Assembly (NCBI RefSeq): GCF_003589595.1
Contig: NW_020653713.1
Coordinates: 2,055,551 to 2,119,550 of the forward strand
DNA: 64,000 nt
Reading direction: 5' to 3'
DNA from: Hyposmocoma kahamanoa
Lineage: Eukaryota > Arthropoda > Insecta > Lepidoptera > Cosmopterigidae
This document shows positions 53,861 through 63,059 of this stretch, in pieces. Both the position numbers and the translations under genes were made by a program. Position 1 is the stretch's first letter. Every line of letters begins with the position of its first letter. The notes below the pieces were generated by a model, which was given only the letters and a program-made list of their open reading frames with translations, ran no database searches and was not told where the DNA came from.

Positions 53861-54157
53861 AGTAGAGCACCTTGTGAAAGAGTTTGTCAGGGAAGTACTG
53901 CCACTACCTATTTCTACCGCCGAGCAGTAATGCTCACATTACTGTGTTACGGTTTTAAAGGGCAAGGGTGCTGGTAAAATTACAGTCACGTTGGACTTGT
54001 CAACTTAATATGTATTAGGGTGACGGGCGCGGTGTAGTGTCCTCAGATCTTTGCGGTTTAAAGCTCTGAGTGGCGCTGGAACTGCTATAAACAACCATAT
54101 TGCTCATCACCAGGTACATGACTCGTTCATTCCGTCATTTGATATCATGAAAAAGAA
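53861..54157 (+). repeat. SINE family A, near complete
   Basis: AGTAGAGCACCTTGTGAAAG, CCGCCGAGCAGTAATGCTCA, GGCAAGGGTGCTGGTAAAAT, GACGGGCGCGGTGTAGTG, GCTCTGAGTGGCGCTGGAAC and CCGTCATTTGATATCATGAA, then an A-rich end. Confidence 0.86.
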
Positions 54158-54179
54158 AACAACTCTTTCTTTCTCTTAT

Positions 54180-54350
54180 AATTACTAATACAAAGATAGA
54201 ACACTCAGAAAAATTCGAGGATTCGAACCGACGACGTCTTCTAGCATACCGTGGCAGACGCTATACCAACTAAGCCACAGAACGAACCAGCGGACGTCAC
54301 GAATTTGAGAGTGGAGTAATTTGCCATAAAATAATTGAATATCAATTCAA
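54180..54350 (-). repeat. SINE family D, antisense
   Basis: AATACAAAGATAGAACACTC, GAGGATTCGAACCGACGACG (box B antisense), CCAACTAAGCCACAGAACGA (box A antisense) and GTGGAGTAATTTGCCATAAA. It matches D1 including the 5' leader. Confidence 0.78.
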
Positions 54351-54398
54351 TAAAAATTTAAAAGCAATTTCTTCTTTGATATCGAAAATCATCACAAT

Positions 54399-54675
54399 TG
54401 TAAAAAAAGATGGAAGGAGGTTTGAAAAAATATTTCAGGAAAAACTTATGCATATATGAAGGTTTCGGAGTCCTCCCGCTCGCTTCTTCGTTGGGTTTCG
54501 ACTCTATGACAGTACCGGTCCTAAAACTGGTTCCACGGCCTTGGATCGGGAGTGTTTCCGCATGCGGCCTCTACACGACTGATGATGTGGTCGGTGGATG
54601 ATCGTGTTCAAAATTTCGCGCAACAATTTATTCAATCGTTAATTGCTCTTTTTTAACACTGGCGCCGAAACAGGG
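54399..54675 (+). mobile_element. Possible LTR plus primer-binding site
   Basis: TGGCGCCGAAACAGGG at 54660-54675 differs at one position from the tRNA-Lys-type primer-binding site (TGGCGCCCGAACAGGG). It follows a TTTTTTAACA end (CA at 54657-54658), as expected at the 3' edge of a 5' LTR. A TGTAAA at 54399 would give an LTR of ~260 bp. No second LTR or gag/pol frame is seen, so this is a relic at most. Confidence 0.35.
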
Positions 54676-55235
54676 TTTTCGTACCTTCATAAACGTGACG
54701 ACCTGTACACTGGGCTCTCGACAATCCTCTTCTCAAAATCACAATTTTTTTTAAGGGAGCAATATATACGCTTCTATAATAATATTCTCGTTGATCTAAT
54801 CATTAATAGAAATATGGAACACAAAGAAAAAACGTGACAGAACTTTAACCTGTGACCACGCTATACCGGAGCGGTAAGGTCGCGGGCTTTTTCATTGCAT
54901 TGTCACCCTAAGGATTTCTTACGTCAAGATTAAGCAAAAAGTTTTTATGCTCGAAAATCTGAATATATTTCGCATAAACAAAAACTAAACATTTGCAATT
55001 TAACTATATTTCACTAAATTTATTTTGCTAATTCAAATGCTGCAGTATTTTTAGAATTTGGACATTATTTATTTTACATCTAATATAATGTGGCTGCATG
55101 TGTACAGACACATGCCTTAAAATGCCTTGCTATAAAAGGCACAGGCATTTTATAACATTTTCGTTCGAGTTGTGTTATATGAGGAAGAATGGCTGCGAAT
55201 CTGATTAAAAAAAAAAAACAAAGACCCGCCATTTG
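54676..55235. other. Unrecognised AT-rich DNA
   Basis: It could be leader DNA of the possible LTR element near its left edge. A tRNA-like scrap lies at about 54850-54890. No gene. Confidence 0.35.
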
Positions 55236-55552
55236 CAAAATGAGTAAATGTTGTGTGATTCGCTCTGGACCTTTTGGGGGGAAAAGTGTCGTTTTTATTT
55301 TGACTTTCAATTATTTTGTGAAATCTAGTTTAAAGTGGAATAGGATAGTGCTATTGTGCCTTAATCGAAGATTAAAACGCGAAATTATACGAATCTCGAA
55401 CTAAAGTACCCGTATCGGCCCGTTTTAAGGAATCCCGAGTCAATCCAAGCACGCCGCCTCAAATTGCCTATCCTTTTTGTGGCGGCCATATTTACGGAAA
55501 CATATTTAAACTTCATGTTTAGGCTGATGGCTTTGCCAAAGCCTTAATAAAA
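55236..55552 (+). repeat. Repeat family C, sense copy
   Basis: ATGAGTAAATGTTGTGTGAT gives MSKCCVIRSGPFGGKSVVF, then FNYFVKSSLKWNRIVLLCLN and RRLKREIIRISN, a stop, then an untranslated part and the hairpin GGCTTTGCCAAAGCC, TTAATAAA and an A-run. It is retroposon-like. About 290 bp is shared with 25246-25545 (minus). I cannot name the protein. Confidence 0.72.
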
Positions 55553-56330
55553 AAAAAGAAGAGAAGTAAATGTTGTTGTCAAGCGATATTTTGTTCATAC
55601 AAGATGCAACTGCCGTTGTATACATTTCCTCACAAATGTGATAAAAATCATTGTATGCCTTACTAATGAGTAGTAGTAGTAGAATGAGTGTGAACATAAC
55701 CATTATATTACTTAATTTTCAGGTGTTATTGTAATGTTTTCGGATAGACACAACATTCAACGTTGGTACGCCATTGTACTGTTAGGGATCAGATAAGCAC
55801 TTTTACTGTGTCCGTTCTAATGTTAGACATACAAATAAATCGAAAGCATATCGTCAAAGTTCGTTAAGTAATGATAATAACAAAAAAAATGTAGTGAGCT
55901 GGTGGATCTCTCCAATTCTCAATCCCTTATAGTTATGCTAGACGAAAGGTACGAAAGATTTTTTGTATTCCCCGTATAGAACTAACCTAACTCGACCCTC
56001 ACCAATTAACAAAATACGATTGGGATACTTCTCAAACTTCCTCACCGCTTCCAACAATGTCAACAGTCGTGAGTCACAATCGTTGGGCTACTTCATGTTA
56101 TTAATACATTTATTCAAATATTTTGTATACCCGTAAAAATATACACAATTTCATTAAGAAAGAAGATATTTACGATTTCTTTTAACTAAAGTAAACGATT
56201 GTTTTATGGGGAACTGTATACGTTTTTACAATGAGATTCCGGAGCTTATATTAAGATTATCATTTCCTAATTTTAAAACTTGCATTTAAAGTATTTTAAT
56301 TGAAAAGTCATATCACAAAATTGAAGACCA
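55553..56330. other. Unrecognised AT-rich DNA
   Basis: No gene or repeat. Confidence 0.4.
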
Positions 56331-56470
56331 CGTGTTAGATAAAGATGTATGAAAAGACGACATGGCTCCAGAATCCACACAAATTTTATTCAAAGTGTAT
56401 TCCATAGCATTTAAGTTTATTTGAAAAGAGCAATCCCTAGAGTTTCTTGCTTGTTCTTCTTAGGTAAATG
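56331..56470 (-). repeat. Repeat H, antisense
   Basis: On the minus strand, GAAACTCTAGGGATTGCTCT, TTTCAAATAAACTTAAATGC, TATGGAATACACTTTGAATA and CATGTCGTCTTTTCATACAT match 47570-47700. Confidence 0.65.
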
Positions 56471-56727
56471 ACGTTTACAAGTGTAAAAATGTTGCCTATG
56501 GAATAAATGATTATTTGACTTTGTAGGAACTTGTTAATACTGACTGAGATCTTACTAATACTCTGGATAATATTTCATTTGGTTGTGTTTTTTTATCTCT
56601 CTGGTATAGAAATTTTGGTAACCTATGTTAATTTTTTTAAGTGATTGTTTTTACTCATAGCCAATGTTGTGCATGTCTGTAACTTTAACCAATTATTTTC
56701 TATAATGATAATAAAAACTGATGACGC

Positions 56728-56825
56728 ACATACTCATAGCCCCGCAGTTAGGGAAGCCCTGTATCAAGGATGCCATGGACACACACATAGACAACGGCAA
56801 ATTACACCCAAACTTACGGAAGAAA

Positions 56826-56830
<5 letters not shown>
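56728..56830 (-). repeat. SINE family B, truncated, antisense (tandem 1)
   Basis: ACTCATAGCCCCGCAGTTAG, CCTGTATCAAGGATGCCATG, AATTACACCCAAACTTACGG. A (AAAT)n run at 56822-56862 links it to the next B copy. Confidence 0.8.
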
Positions 56831-56860
<30 letters not shown>

Positions 56861-56861
56861 C

Positions 56862-57063
56862 GCACACACTCAACATAGCCCCGCACTAGGGAAACCCTGT
56901 GTCGCGGGTGCCATGGACACACACATAAACAACCACAAATTACACCCAAACTCACGAGATAAATAATTGTAGGCCATACAAATATTTCTCCCGGCCCGGG
57001 AATCTAACCTGGGACCTCTGCGTGGCAGTCCGACATGGTAACCGTTCGGCCACGGAGGCAGTT
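56862..57063 (-). repeat. SINE family B, full, antisense (tandem 2)
   Basis: CGCACACACTCAACATAGCC, CCTGTGTCGCGGGTGCCATG, TTACACCCAAACTCACGAGA, TTTCTCCCGGCCCGGGAATC (box B region antisense) and GTAACCGTTCGGCCACGGAG. Complete from tail to head. Confidence 0.88.
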
Positions 57064-57142
57064 TAAATAAATGTAGACCATACAAATATTTCTCCTGGCC
57101 CGAGAATCGAACCCGGAAACCGTTCGACCACAGAGACAATTA
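57064..57142 (-). repeat. SINE family B, 5' part, antisense (tandem 3)
   Basis: AAATGTAGACCATACAAATA, CCTGGCCCGAGAATCGAACC and GGAAACCGTTCGACCACAGA. Only the head region remains. Three B copies in the same orientation within 420 bp. Confidence 0.78.
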
Positions 57143-57159
57143 AATTAATGAGTCATGTC

Positions 57160-57739
57160 TAGAGATGGGTCATGGATAAATATCATTGGAATAAATACTC
57201 AGGGTAAATATCCATTTTTACTCGATATTAATCCAAAAACGTGGGTAAAGATTTTTAATCGTGGTTTATGATTTATATTTTGTAAAACAAAGTATATTTT
57301 TAAAACACTTTGTCTACCTACACAATTATAAGCATTTATTTTGTATATCATGTGTTTTAATTAATACATTTTGTGTGTGAAATGTGAAAGAGAATCCTTA
57401 GGCTATTTCAAGTTCACTGCCTCAAGATCATAAAGTTGGGTCGCACTTTATTGACGCAGGATAGGAAGGACGCAAGGGTTACAGTTAAAATGACAACTTT
57501 CTGTCAATCGAATTTTTTTATACCACTCGACTCGAAAAACGTAGGTAGAACAGTATTGTTACATAAAAGAATGGCAAAAATGTAATTATTTAATAATAAA
57601 AAAATTCTAATTAATTTTATTATAAAAAACACAAAAAAATAATTNNNNNNNNNNTTTTAGGATAAATACTCAGTAAAAACAGATATTTATTGGATATTTA
57701 TCCTAAGACGGATATTTATCGGGCAAAAACCCATCTCTA
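57160..57739. mobile_element. hAT-like MITE with 8-bp target duplication
   Basis: The ends are TAGAGATGGGT and the complement ACCCATCTCTA. The flanks are GTCATGTC (57152-57159) and GTCATATC (57740-57747), one mismatch in 8. Inner subrepeats such as GGATAAATA and GATATTTATC occur near both ends. A 10-N gap lies at 57645-57654. No coding region. The TAGAGATGGG start and 8-bp duplication are usual for hAT elements. Confidence 0.85.
57645..57654. other. Assembly gap, 10 N
   Basis: Ten undetermined bases inside the MITE. The flanking AT-rich runs suggest a hard-to-assemble tract. Confidence 0.99.
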
Positions 57740-57798
57740 GTCATATCACATCTGTCACATCAGACCATCACCGAAAATACAATATTATAATCTGTTAA

Positions 57799-58129
57799 AT
57801 TAACTGCCTCCGTGGCCGAACGGTTACCATGCCGGACTGCCATGCAGAGGTCCCAGGCTCGATTCCCGGGTCGGGAGAAATATTTGTATGGCCTACATTT
57901 ATTTCTCTCGTGAGTTTGGGTGTAATTTGTGGTTGTCTACGTGTGTGTCCATGGCACCCGCGACACAGGGTTTCCCTAGTGCGGGGCTATGTTGATTGTG
58001 AGCGTTATTATTATTACTTGTAGCAAGAGTTCGTCCAGGAAACCACCTATTTCTGCCGCCAAGCAATAATGTGAGCATAACTGCGTTCCGATTTGGAAGG
58101 ATAAGGGTGATGGTGAAATTAGTGATGTA
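57799..58129 (+). mobile_element. B-A composite SINE, copy 2
   Basis: Family B with its head (CTGCCTCCGTGGCCGAACGG) and tail (GAGCGTTATTATTATTACTT) runs straight into an A piece (TGTAGCAAGAGTTCGTCCAG to GGATAAGGGTGATGGTGAAA), then GTGATGTAA. It is almost identical to 47899-48236, including the truncated ends. Confidence 0.87.
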
Positions 58130-58229
58130 ATGTTGAGTGTGTACGTTATTATTATTATAAATGTAATAATGTACTACCTGTTGTGTATGTGCGTAAGTAA
58201 AATCAATAAATACAAGTTATAAAGCATAA

Positions 58230-58360
58230 TAATTAAGAACCAACGTCTTCCAGGAAACTGTACCAGAAGCTATGCCAACTAAACCGCGGAACGAATTAGC
58301 TTTCTTATCTTTTTGTTGATTTTTAACCATTTTTTTTTGCCGTAGCGCCATCTGTGAGAA
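58230..58360 (-). repeat. SINE family D, antisense
   Basis: CCAACGTCTTCCAGGAAACT, CCAACTAAACCGCGGAACGA, TTGATTTTTAACCATTTTTT and TGCCGTAGCGCCATCTGTGA correspond to the D head and leader in antisense. Confidence 0.72.
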
Positions 58361-58502
58361 ATCTATTTGTTCACTCAGCTGTAAATAAATATATGTATAA
58401 TGTTTATTATGTAAAATTACTATAAGTACAGTAAACAATACAAATTTAAATTTGATTGAGAACAAAATTAAAAAACACACGCTGTATGTAATTTAATTAT
58501 AA

Positions 58503-59136
58503 GGTATCGAGTTCTTAAGTTTTCGCGATTTTACACATAGGAAATGAAGCTGTTTTTCCGGATTTAAACTGTAATAATTAAGTTCCCGATATTTAATTAT
58601 TATATTATTTATAAATAAATAATAATAAAATAAACTGTTTCTTTATTTACGTATACACCATTTAACAAATTTAACATTACTTACTACATTACATAACATA
58701 ACAATTAAATTGAATTTACATTACAAAGAATAGTATAATTATAAATAATTTATTTATATTTTAAAAATGGAGTGTTCGCTTACAGAGTAGCACGTATCGC
58801 ATACTGTCTTTACAATTATATTGGCAGAATCGCTCGCTCTCGTAAGAAAAGACCAATGTCTCTTTCGTATTATGGCGAAAAAATCATCTGCTCTTTTCTC
58901 GGCAAACATGTCAGACTCACTACAACGCCAGGTAAGCCACAGCATAGCCCAAATGCATTATTGTACTAAACTCCGAGTCTATCAAAAGGTCGCTTAGTAT
59001 AATGGTACCACAAATGACTTGTGTAGAACGCCTTACAAGAAGCCCTGAACAGAGTTATTTCATTATTTATAATCACGATATTTTTAATTTTATTTGAACA
59101 ACAAAGTTTCTCCAGCATTTTTATACTTATCCTAAA
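58503..59136 (-). mobile_element. LINE remnant fused to PLE terminus, copy 2
   Basis: Inverted near-identical copy of 46033-46661. It starts at left with the antisense PLE terminus (ATCGAGTTCTTAAGTTTTCG, then TTCCGGATTTAAA), followed by the AT-rich tail and the LINE C-terminus. On the minus strand it reads LTWRCSESDMFAEKRADDFF and IIRKRHWSFLTRASD, with the same premature stop (V-stop-YNNAF). Confidence 0.8.
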
Positions 59137-59139
59137 ATA

Positions 59140-59240
59140 AATTTAAATTTAAATATTTTTCCGGATTTAAATCGCCATGATACAGGTTTCATGGTCATGA
59201 GACCTGTAAAGGGCCTGAATAATTTCATTTCCTAAATTAT
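59140..59240. repeat. Scrambled PLE terminal fragments
   Basis: TTTTTCCGGATTTAAATCGC (antisense type) is followed by TTTCATGGTCATGAGACC and GTAAAGGGCCTGAA (sense type), then ATTTCATTTCCTAA. Pieces of both orientations are joined. Confidence 0.65.
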
Positions 59241-59595
59241 AAGGTATTTACGTATGAAACAAATGATCTAAATCTTCCAAACAGTTGAAAAAAACGGCGG
59301 AAACATGAATGCATATAATTACTTTGAAACTTATCTTATCTAACGTAATCGGCATTATTTGTGAAAGTGAGTTATTAGTATATCATCTGGTATCAGCAAA
59401 ACGAAATCTACAACCTCTTCTAATCAGTTTTTTAATAATGTTATTTACTTTCAATTTTATTGTACTAGGGAGTTTGAAGATCATTGGCTGCTCTTTACAG
59501 GGTATTGATGTCCAAGATTATGCGCCAGAAGACCTAATTCAAATTCAACTCATTTGTATTTCATAAGGAAGCAAATAACACTTGAAATCGTAATA
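59241..59595. other. AT-rich DNA, no gene
   Basis: An 85-codon frame (59309-59566) has no recognisable domain. Confidence 0.35.
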
Positions 59596-59794
59596 TGAAA
59601 TGAAACTATGTTTTCGGATTTAAATCTCGTATAAGTTGACACGGTTGTCTAAGGTGGTAAAGTCATCCGTGTCCATGGGACCTGTAAAGGGCCCGAAACG
59701 TTGGTTTGTTTGAAAAACAATTATACGCGATTTAAATCCGGAAAAATAATTTCATTTCCTATGTGTAACAATCGCGAAAACCTAAGAACCCGAT
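59596..59794 (+). mobile_element. PLE termini, inverted pair
   Basis: The antisense head GAAATGAAACTATGTTTTCG (59599) precedes a sense block: GTCCATGGGACC, CTGTAAAGGGCCCGAAACGT and TATACGCGATTTAAATCCGG, then the terminus CCTAAGAACCCGA. Same plan as 49288-49471, but more diverged. Confidence 0.78.
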
Positions 59795-59799
59795 ATCGT

Positions 59800-60055
59800 C
59801 ATATGAATTGAACTCTACCGCTCATTCGTAAGGCAGATTCCCCTGAGAAGAATGAGCAAGAAACTCTAGGGTTTGCTCTTTGTGTATATACATTTGTATA
59901 CATTTTAAATTTACAATATTTATTTCAAACATTTTAGATTAAGACTACCTGCAAGAGCGTTGTATGACCCGTTTATGATCACTACCACGGTTTCTTGTCA
60001 TTCAAGTACGCAGAAGCTGTATTATAAATAAACTTTCACATCATCAGCTTACACG
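59800..60055. other. Repeat H scrap and AT-rich DNA
   Basis: GAGAAGAATGAGCAAGAAAC and TCTAGGGTTTGCTCTTT at 59845-59882 match repeat H. Nothing else is seen. Confidence 0.45.
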
Positions 60056-60430
60056 CACCCACTGCTGGACATAAGCCTCCCCTTGAACACGCCAACACTC
60101 CCGGTCTTGTGCCGCCCACATCCAACCACTCCCGGCCACCTTGCTCAGGTCGTCCGTACAACTTGCCGCAGGCGTCCCACACTATTTTTTCCTTGACGTG
60201 GTCACCATTCTAGAAGAAGTCTGCTCCATCGGCGATGAACCCTCCTGCAAATATGCCCGACCCACTGCCTCTTAAGCTTACTGATTTTGCGATCTATGTC
60301 GGTCACTTTAGTTCCCTGACGTATGACCTCATTAGAGATTCGGTCCATCAGAGAAACCCCAAGCATAGCTCGCTCCATCGCACGCTGAGCGACCTTGAAT
60401 TTGTGGACGAGGCCTGTTATTAATGTTCAC
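60056..60430 (-). pseudogene. LINE C-terminus, antisense
   Basis: In plus orientation CACCCACTGCTGGACATAAG and GCCTCCCCTTGAACAC form the antisense 3' end. On the minus strand SNEVIRQGTKVTDIDRKISK, LKRQWVGHICRR and WSRLLLEW match the common LINE C-terminus (N..I...T.V.DI...I..LKW.WAGHI.RR..RW). Stops and frameshifts break it. Confidence 0.65.
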
Positions 60431-60529
60431 GCCTCGGCTACGTAGGACATAACTGGTAGAACGCACTGGTTACGTGCCTTAGTTTTCAGGCTGTGTAAAT
60501 AATCTTTAGTATAAAATTTTTGTTTCACT

Positions 60530-61002
60530 GTAGTTTTAAACCTCGTAGATCGTGTGTCCGTGTCTATAAAACTGTCATACGACTGCTCTTATTGCATGCT
60601 TGCGAAGCTTGGATGCTAACTCTGAGAGAAGACAACAAGCTTCTAGTCACCGAAAGGAAAATCTTTCTTAAGATTCTGGGACCGACGCAGAGGGAAAATG
60701 GTAGCTGGAGGACCCTAAAAATCAGGAGCTGAAGGGCATGGTGTCTGAGCTCAATATCGTCGGAGAAATCAAGACCGCAAAACTCCGTTGGCTGGGACAT
60801 CTTGGAAAGGATGCTAGCTTATAGGGCGGTGAAAAGGGCTTACGTAAGACTTTCTAGTGGCCGACGACCCGTTGGGAGGGACGAAGTGGAAAAATACCTC
60901 CACGCTGTAGACGCAGAGAATTGGGAAGAGATCGCAGAAGACAGGCTGGCGCCAACTGGTATCAGAGGCCAAGACCAACTTTGGTGGGTAAAATCAGCGT
61001 AA
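60530..61002 (+). pseudogene. RTE-like LINE C-terminus
   Basis: VYKTVIRLLLLHACEAWML, KLLVTERKIFLKILGPTQRE and NGSWRTLK, then after a frameshift VGWDILERM, SSGRRPVGRDEVEKYLHAV and NWEEIAEDRLAPTGI follow the C-terminal order of RTE-type elements (YKT.IRP...YG.E.W, LL..ERK.LRKI.GP, GRRPVGR, W...A.DR). It ends where the foldback MITE begins. Confidence 0.75.
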
Positions 61003-61235
61003 GTCGCACCCCTCATTGGAAGAATGGCAGAAGTGGAGATACGTCAGAAATTTTATTGCTCCATTAGATACAGAAAAATATAATCCACATCCTCTCCAAT
61101 TCTTGTAATTCTACAGACTAATATTGTAGATAGAGTTACACGAATTGGAGAGGAAGTGGGTTACATTTTTCTGTATGTAATGAAGCAATAAACATGTTTG
61201 ACTTACGCCATTCTTCCATAAGGGGTGCGAGTTGA
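61003..61235. mobile_element. Foldback MITE (~230 bp)
   Basis: The left arm (GTCGCACCCCTCATTGGAAG, AATGGC, then ATTTTATTGCTCCATTAG and CCTCTCCAATTC) and the right arm (GAATTGGAGAGG, AATGAAGCAATAAA, GCCATTCTTCCATAAGGGGT, GCGA) are complementary over ~90 bases around a ~30-base loop. Target duplication not identified. Confidence 0.75.
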
Positions 61236-61794
61236 CATTTTCTTAGGTGACAATAAAACTGAATTAGCAGTATTTGTAATAAATATTAGTAATATCTCGT
61301 AAGTTACCGGAATACAAATATGTTAGTTATGACAAGTGGGGCAGAATAGCGCGCCAAATAATAAAGACACTGCAGTGGTACATGTTTTACTGATAAAAAC
61401 CAATGAAGTTATCTATATTATCGTTATTTGTACGATCCTACGAAACCCAACGGATTTGTCTCGATGAACAATAAGATCCTCGTACACTGAATTGTGCGCC
61501 GTACGAAAGATGGTATACAAAAAGATAGGACCCCGGAGCGCTTTTTAAACAGAGCATGCCCTTTATTATTCTACCCTCGCAATGCGGCTTTGTTGTACAA
61601 CATTGAACCTGGACATGATATAAACCAGTTTCTTAAAAGAAGTAAGCGCATATTGATTTATATCATCACGATTACCTAAAATAGAAGCAAATTGAAAATT
61701 GATTACCGCTCTACAATGAATCTACACAATCTATTTTAATATATATCTACATTTTATCGATAACCAAATTACACTTGAAATTATTTGTTTATAA
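61236..61794. other. AT-rich DNA
   Basis: No gene or repeat recognised. Confidence 0.4.
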
Positions 61795-61972
61795 TGCCTG
61801 GTGGTAAGAGACACGCCTGTCAATAACAATGGCAATGCCACTTAGTGCTTTAATCACAAAGATCTAAGCGACACTGTCATCCTGAGACAATAATTGACAA
61901 GTCCCACGTGCCTGTAATTTCACTAGCACCCTTACCCTTCAAAACCGGAACGCAATAATGTTCACATTACTA
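61795..61972 (-). repeat. SINE family A, antisense
   Basis: CCTGGTGGTAAGAGACACGC, CATCCTGAGACAATAATTGA, ACGTGCCTGTAATTTCACTA and CCTTCAAAACCGGAACGCAA. The CAAGGAGCTC end (5' of the family) is missing. Confidence 0.82.
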
Positions 61973-62219
61973 ATATTACATTACATAATTAATAAGGTAA
62001 AGATCAAATTTAATTAAATATTTAAGGTAATGATGAACAGTATTGAAGACTACTATTCCTACGCAAGTCAGAATCCCCTGAGAATAATGAGGCTCTATAT
62101 TTATCTTTTTTCACATTTAGCATTCATATAATATAAAAGAGCTGAATGGATTTTCTCATGGATTTTTGGCAACTAAATATACAGAAATTGTATTTATAAT
62201 AAAACTGTTTTATAGGTTT

Positions 62220-62509
62220 AGTAGCATGGAAAGAGTTCCTCCAGGTAAGTACTGCCACCTTACCTATTTCTTGATGACATTACCGCCAAGCAGTAATGTC
62301 AGCGTTTTGTGTTCCGGTTTTGAAGTATAAGGGTGCTGGTGAATTTACATTACAGGGGCATGATACTTGTCAACTTACGTCTCAGAGTGACGGGCACAGC
62401 CCTTCAGATTTTTGCGATTTAAAACTGCAAGTGTTATGGACAGGCGTGTGACTTGCCATCGGGCGCACCATGACTTGTTCGTTCCGTAACTTGATATTAT
62501 AAAAAAAAG
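62220..62509 (+). repeat. SINE family A, near complete
   Basis: CATGGAAAGAGTTCCTCCAG, ACCGCCAAGCAGTAATGTCA, GTATAAGGGTGCTGGTGAAT, ATGGACAGGCGTGTGACTTG and CGTTCCGTAACTTGATATTA, then eight A. It has a small internal duplication near 62270. Confidence 0.86.
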
Positions 62510-62774
62510 GTTTTTTATTTCCCTCGAAACCTCGGAAGTGGCAAATTTTGATTATTGGCTTGAATCTTTTTGCGAAGCGTATTCATTAGCCCTTAAATCA
62601 TGACGTCGTGTCTTTTTTTAGTTGTCGTTAGTCGTAGTTGCTATATACAATCGATACGTGAAATTAACGGAACTGTTACAATGGCAGTCTGTTGAATTAA
62701 TGTAACATTGAAGCTCGCCCTTGCCCTTTGCCTTGTATGCGAGCGATTGATGAATTTTATGGAGGTTGTTTAAT

Positions 62775-62860
62775 TATACCGAAAGCCGCGGTCGGCCAGC
62801 GGGACTTGAACCCAGCCGGTTGAACTTCCACGATGACAGGTGTCGGCTGAATACAACAGT
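62775..62860 (-). repeat. tRNA-like SINE head, antisense
   Basis: On the minus strand TTCAACCGGCTGGGTTCAAG, TCCCGCTGGCCGACCG contains a box B. The rest does not fold as a cloverleaf. Confidence 0.45.
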
Positions 62861-63059
62861 TGCCAAATTACACAAAGTGACCACTCAATTTGGATCATAG
62901 CCAACCAGAAATCAAGCATCAAAATCCAGTAGTGCAGTTTTCCCGTTACACGTAGTAAAAAAATATACATAGGTATTTCTTGTCTACGTCTCAAAGTTAT
63001 TTCGTAATATATAATATTTACCAATTTATTGCAACTTAACAATCATTGTTTGATTACAG
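62861..63059. other. Unrecognised AT-rich DNA
   Basis: No gene or repeat. Confidence 0.35.

Noticed and set aside
47892..58023. 64-75-codon frames shared by 47892-48119 and 57829-58023
   Set aside because: Conserved only because both are SINE B; in-frame by chance.
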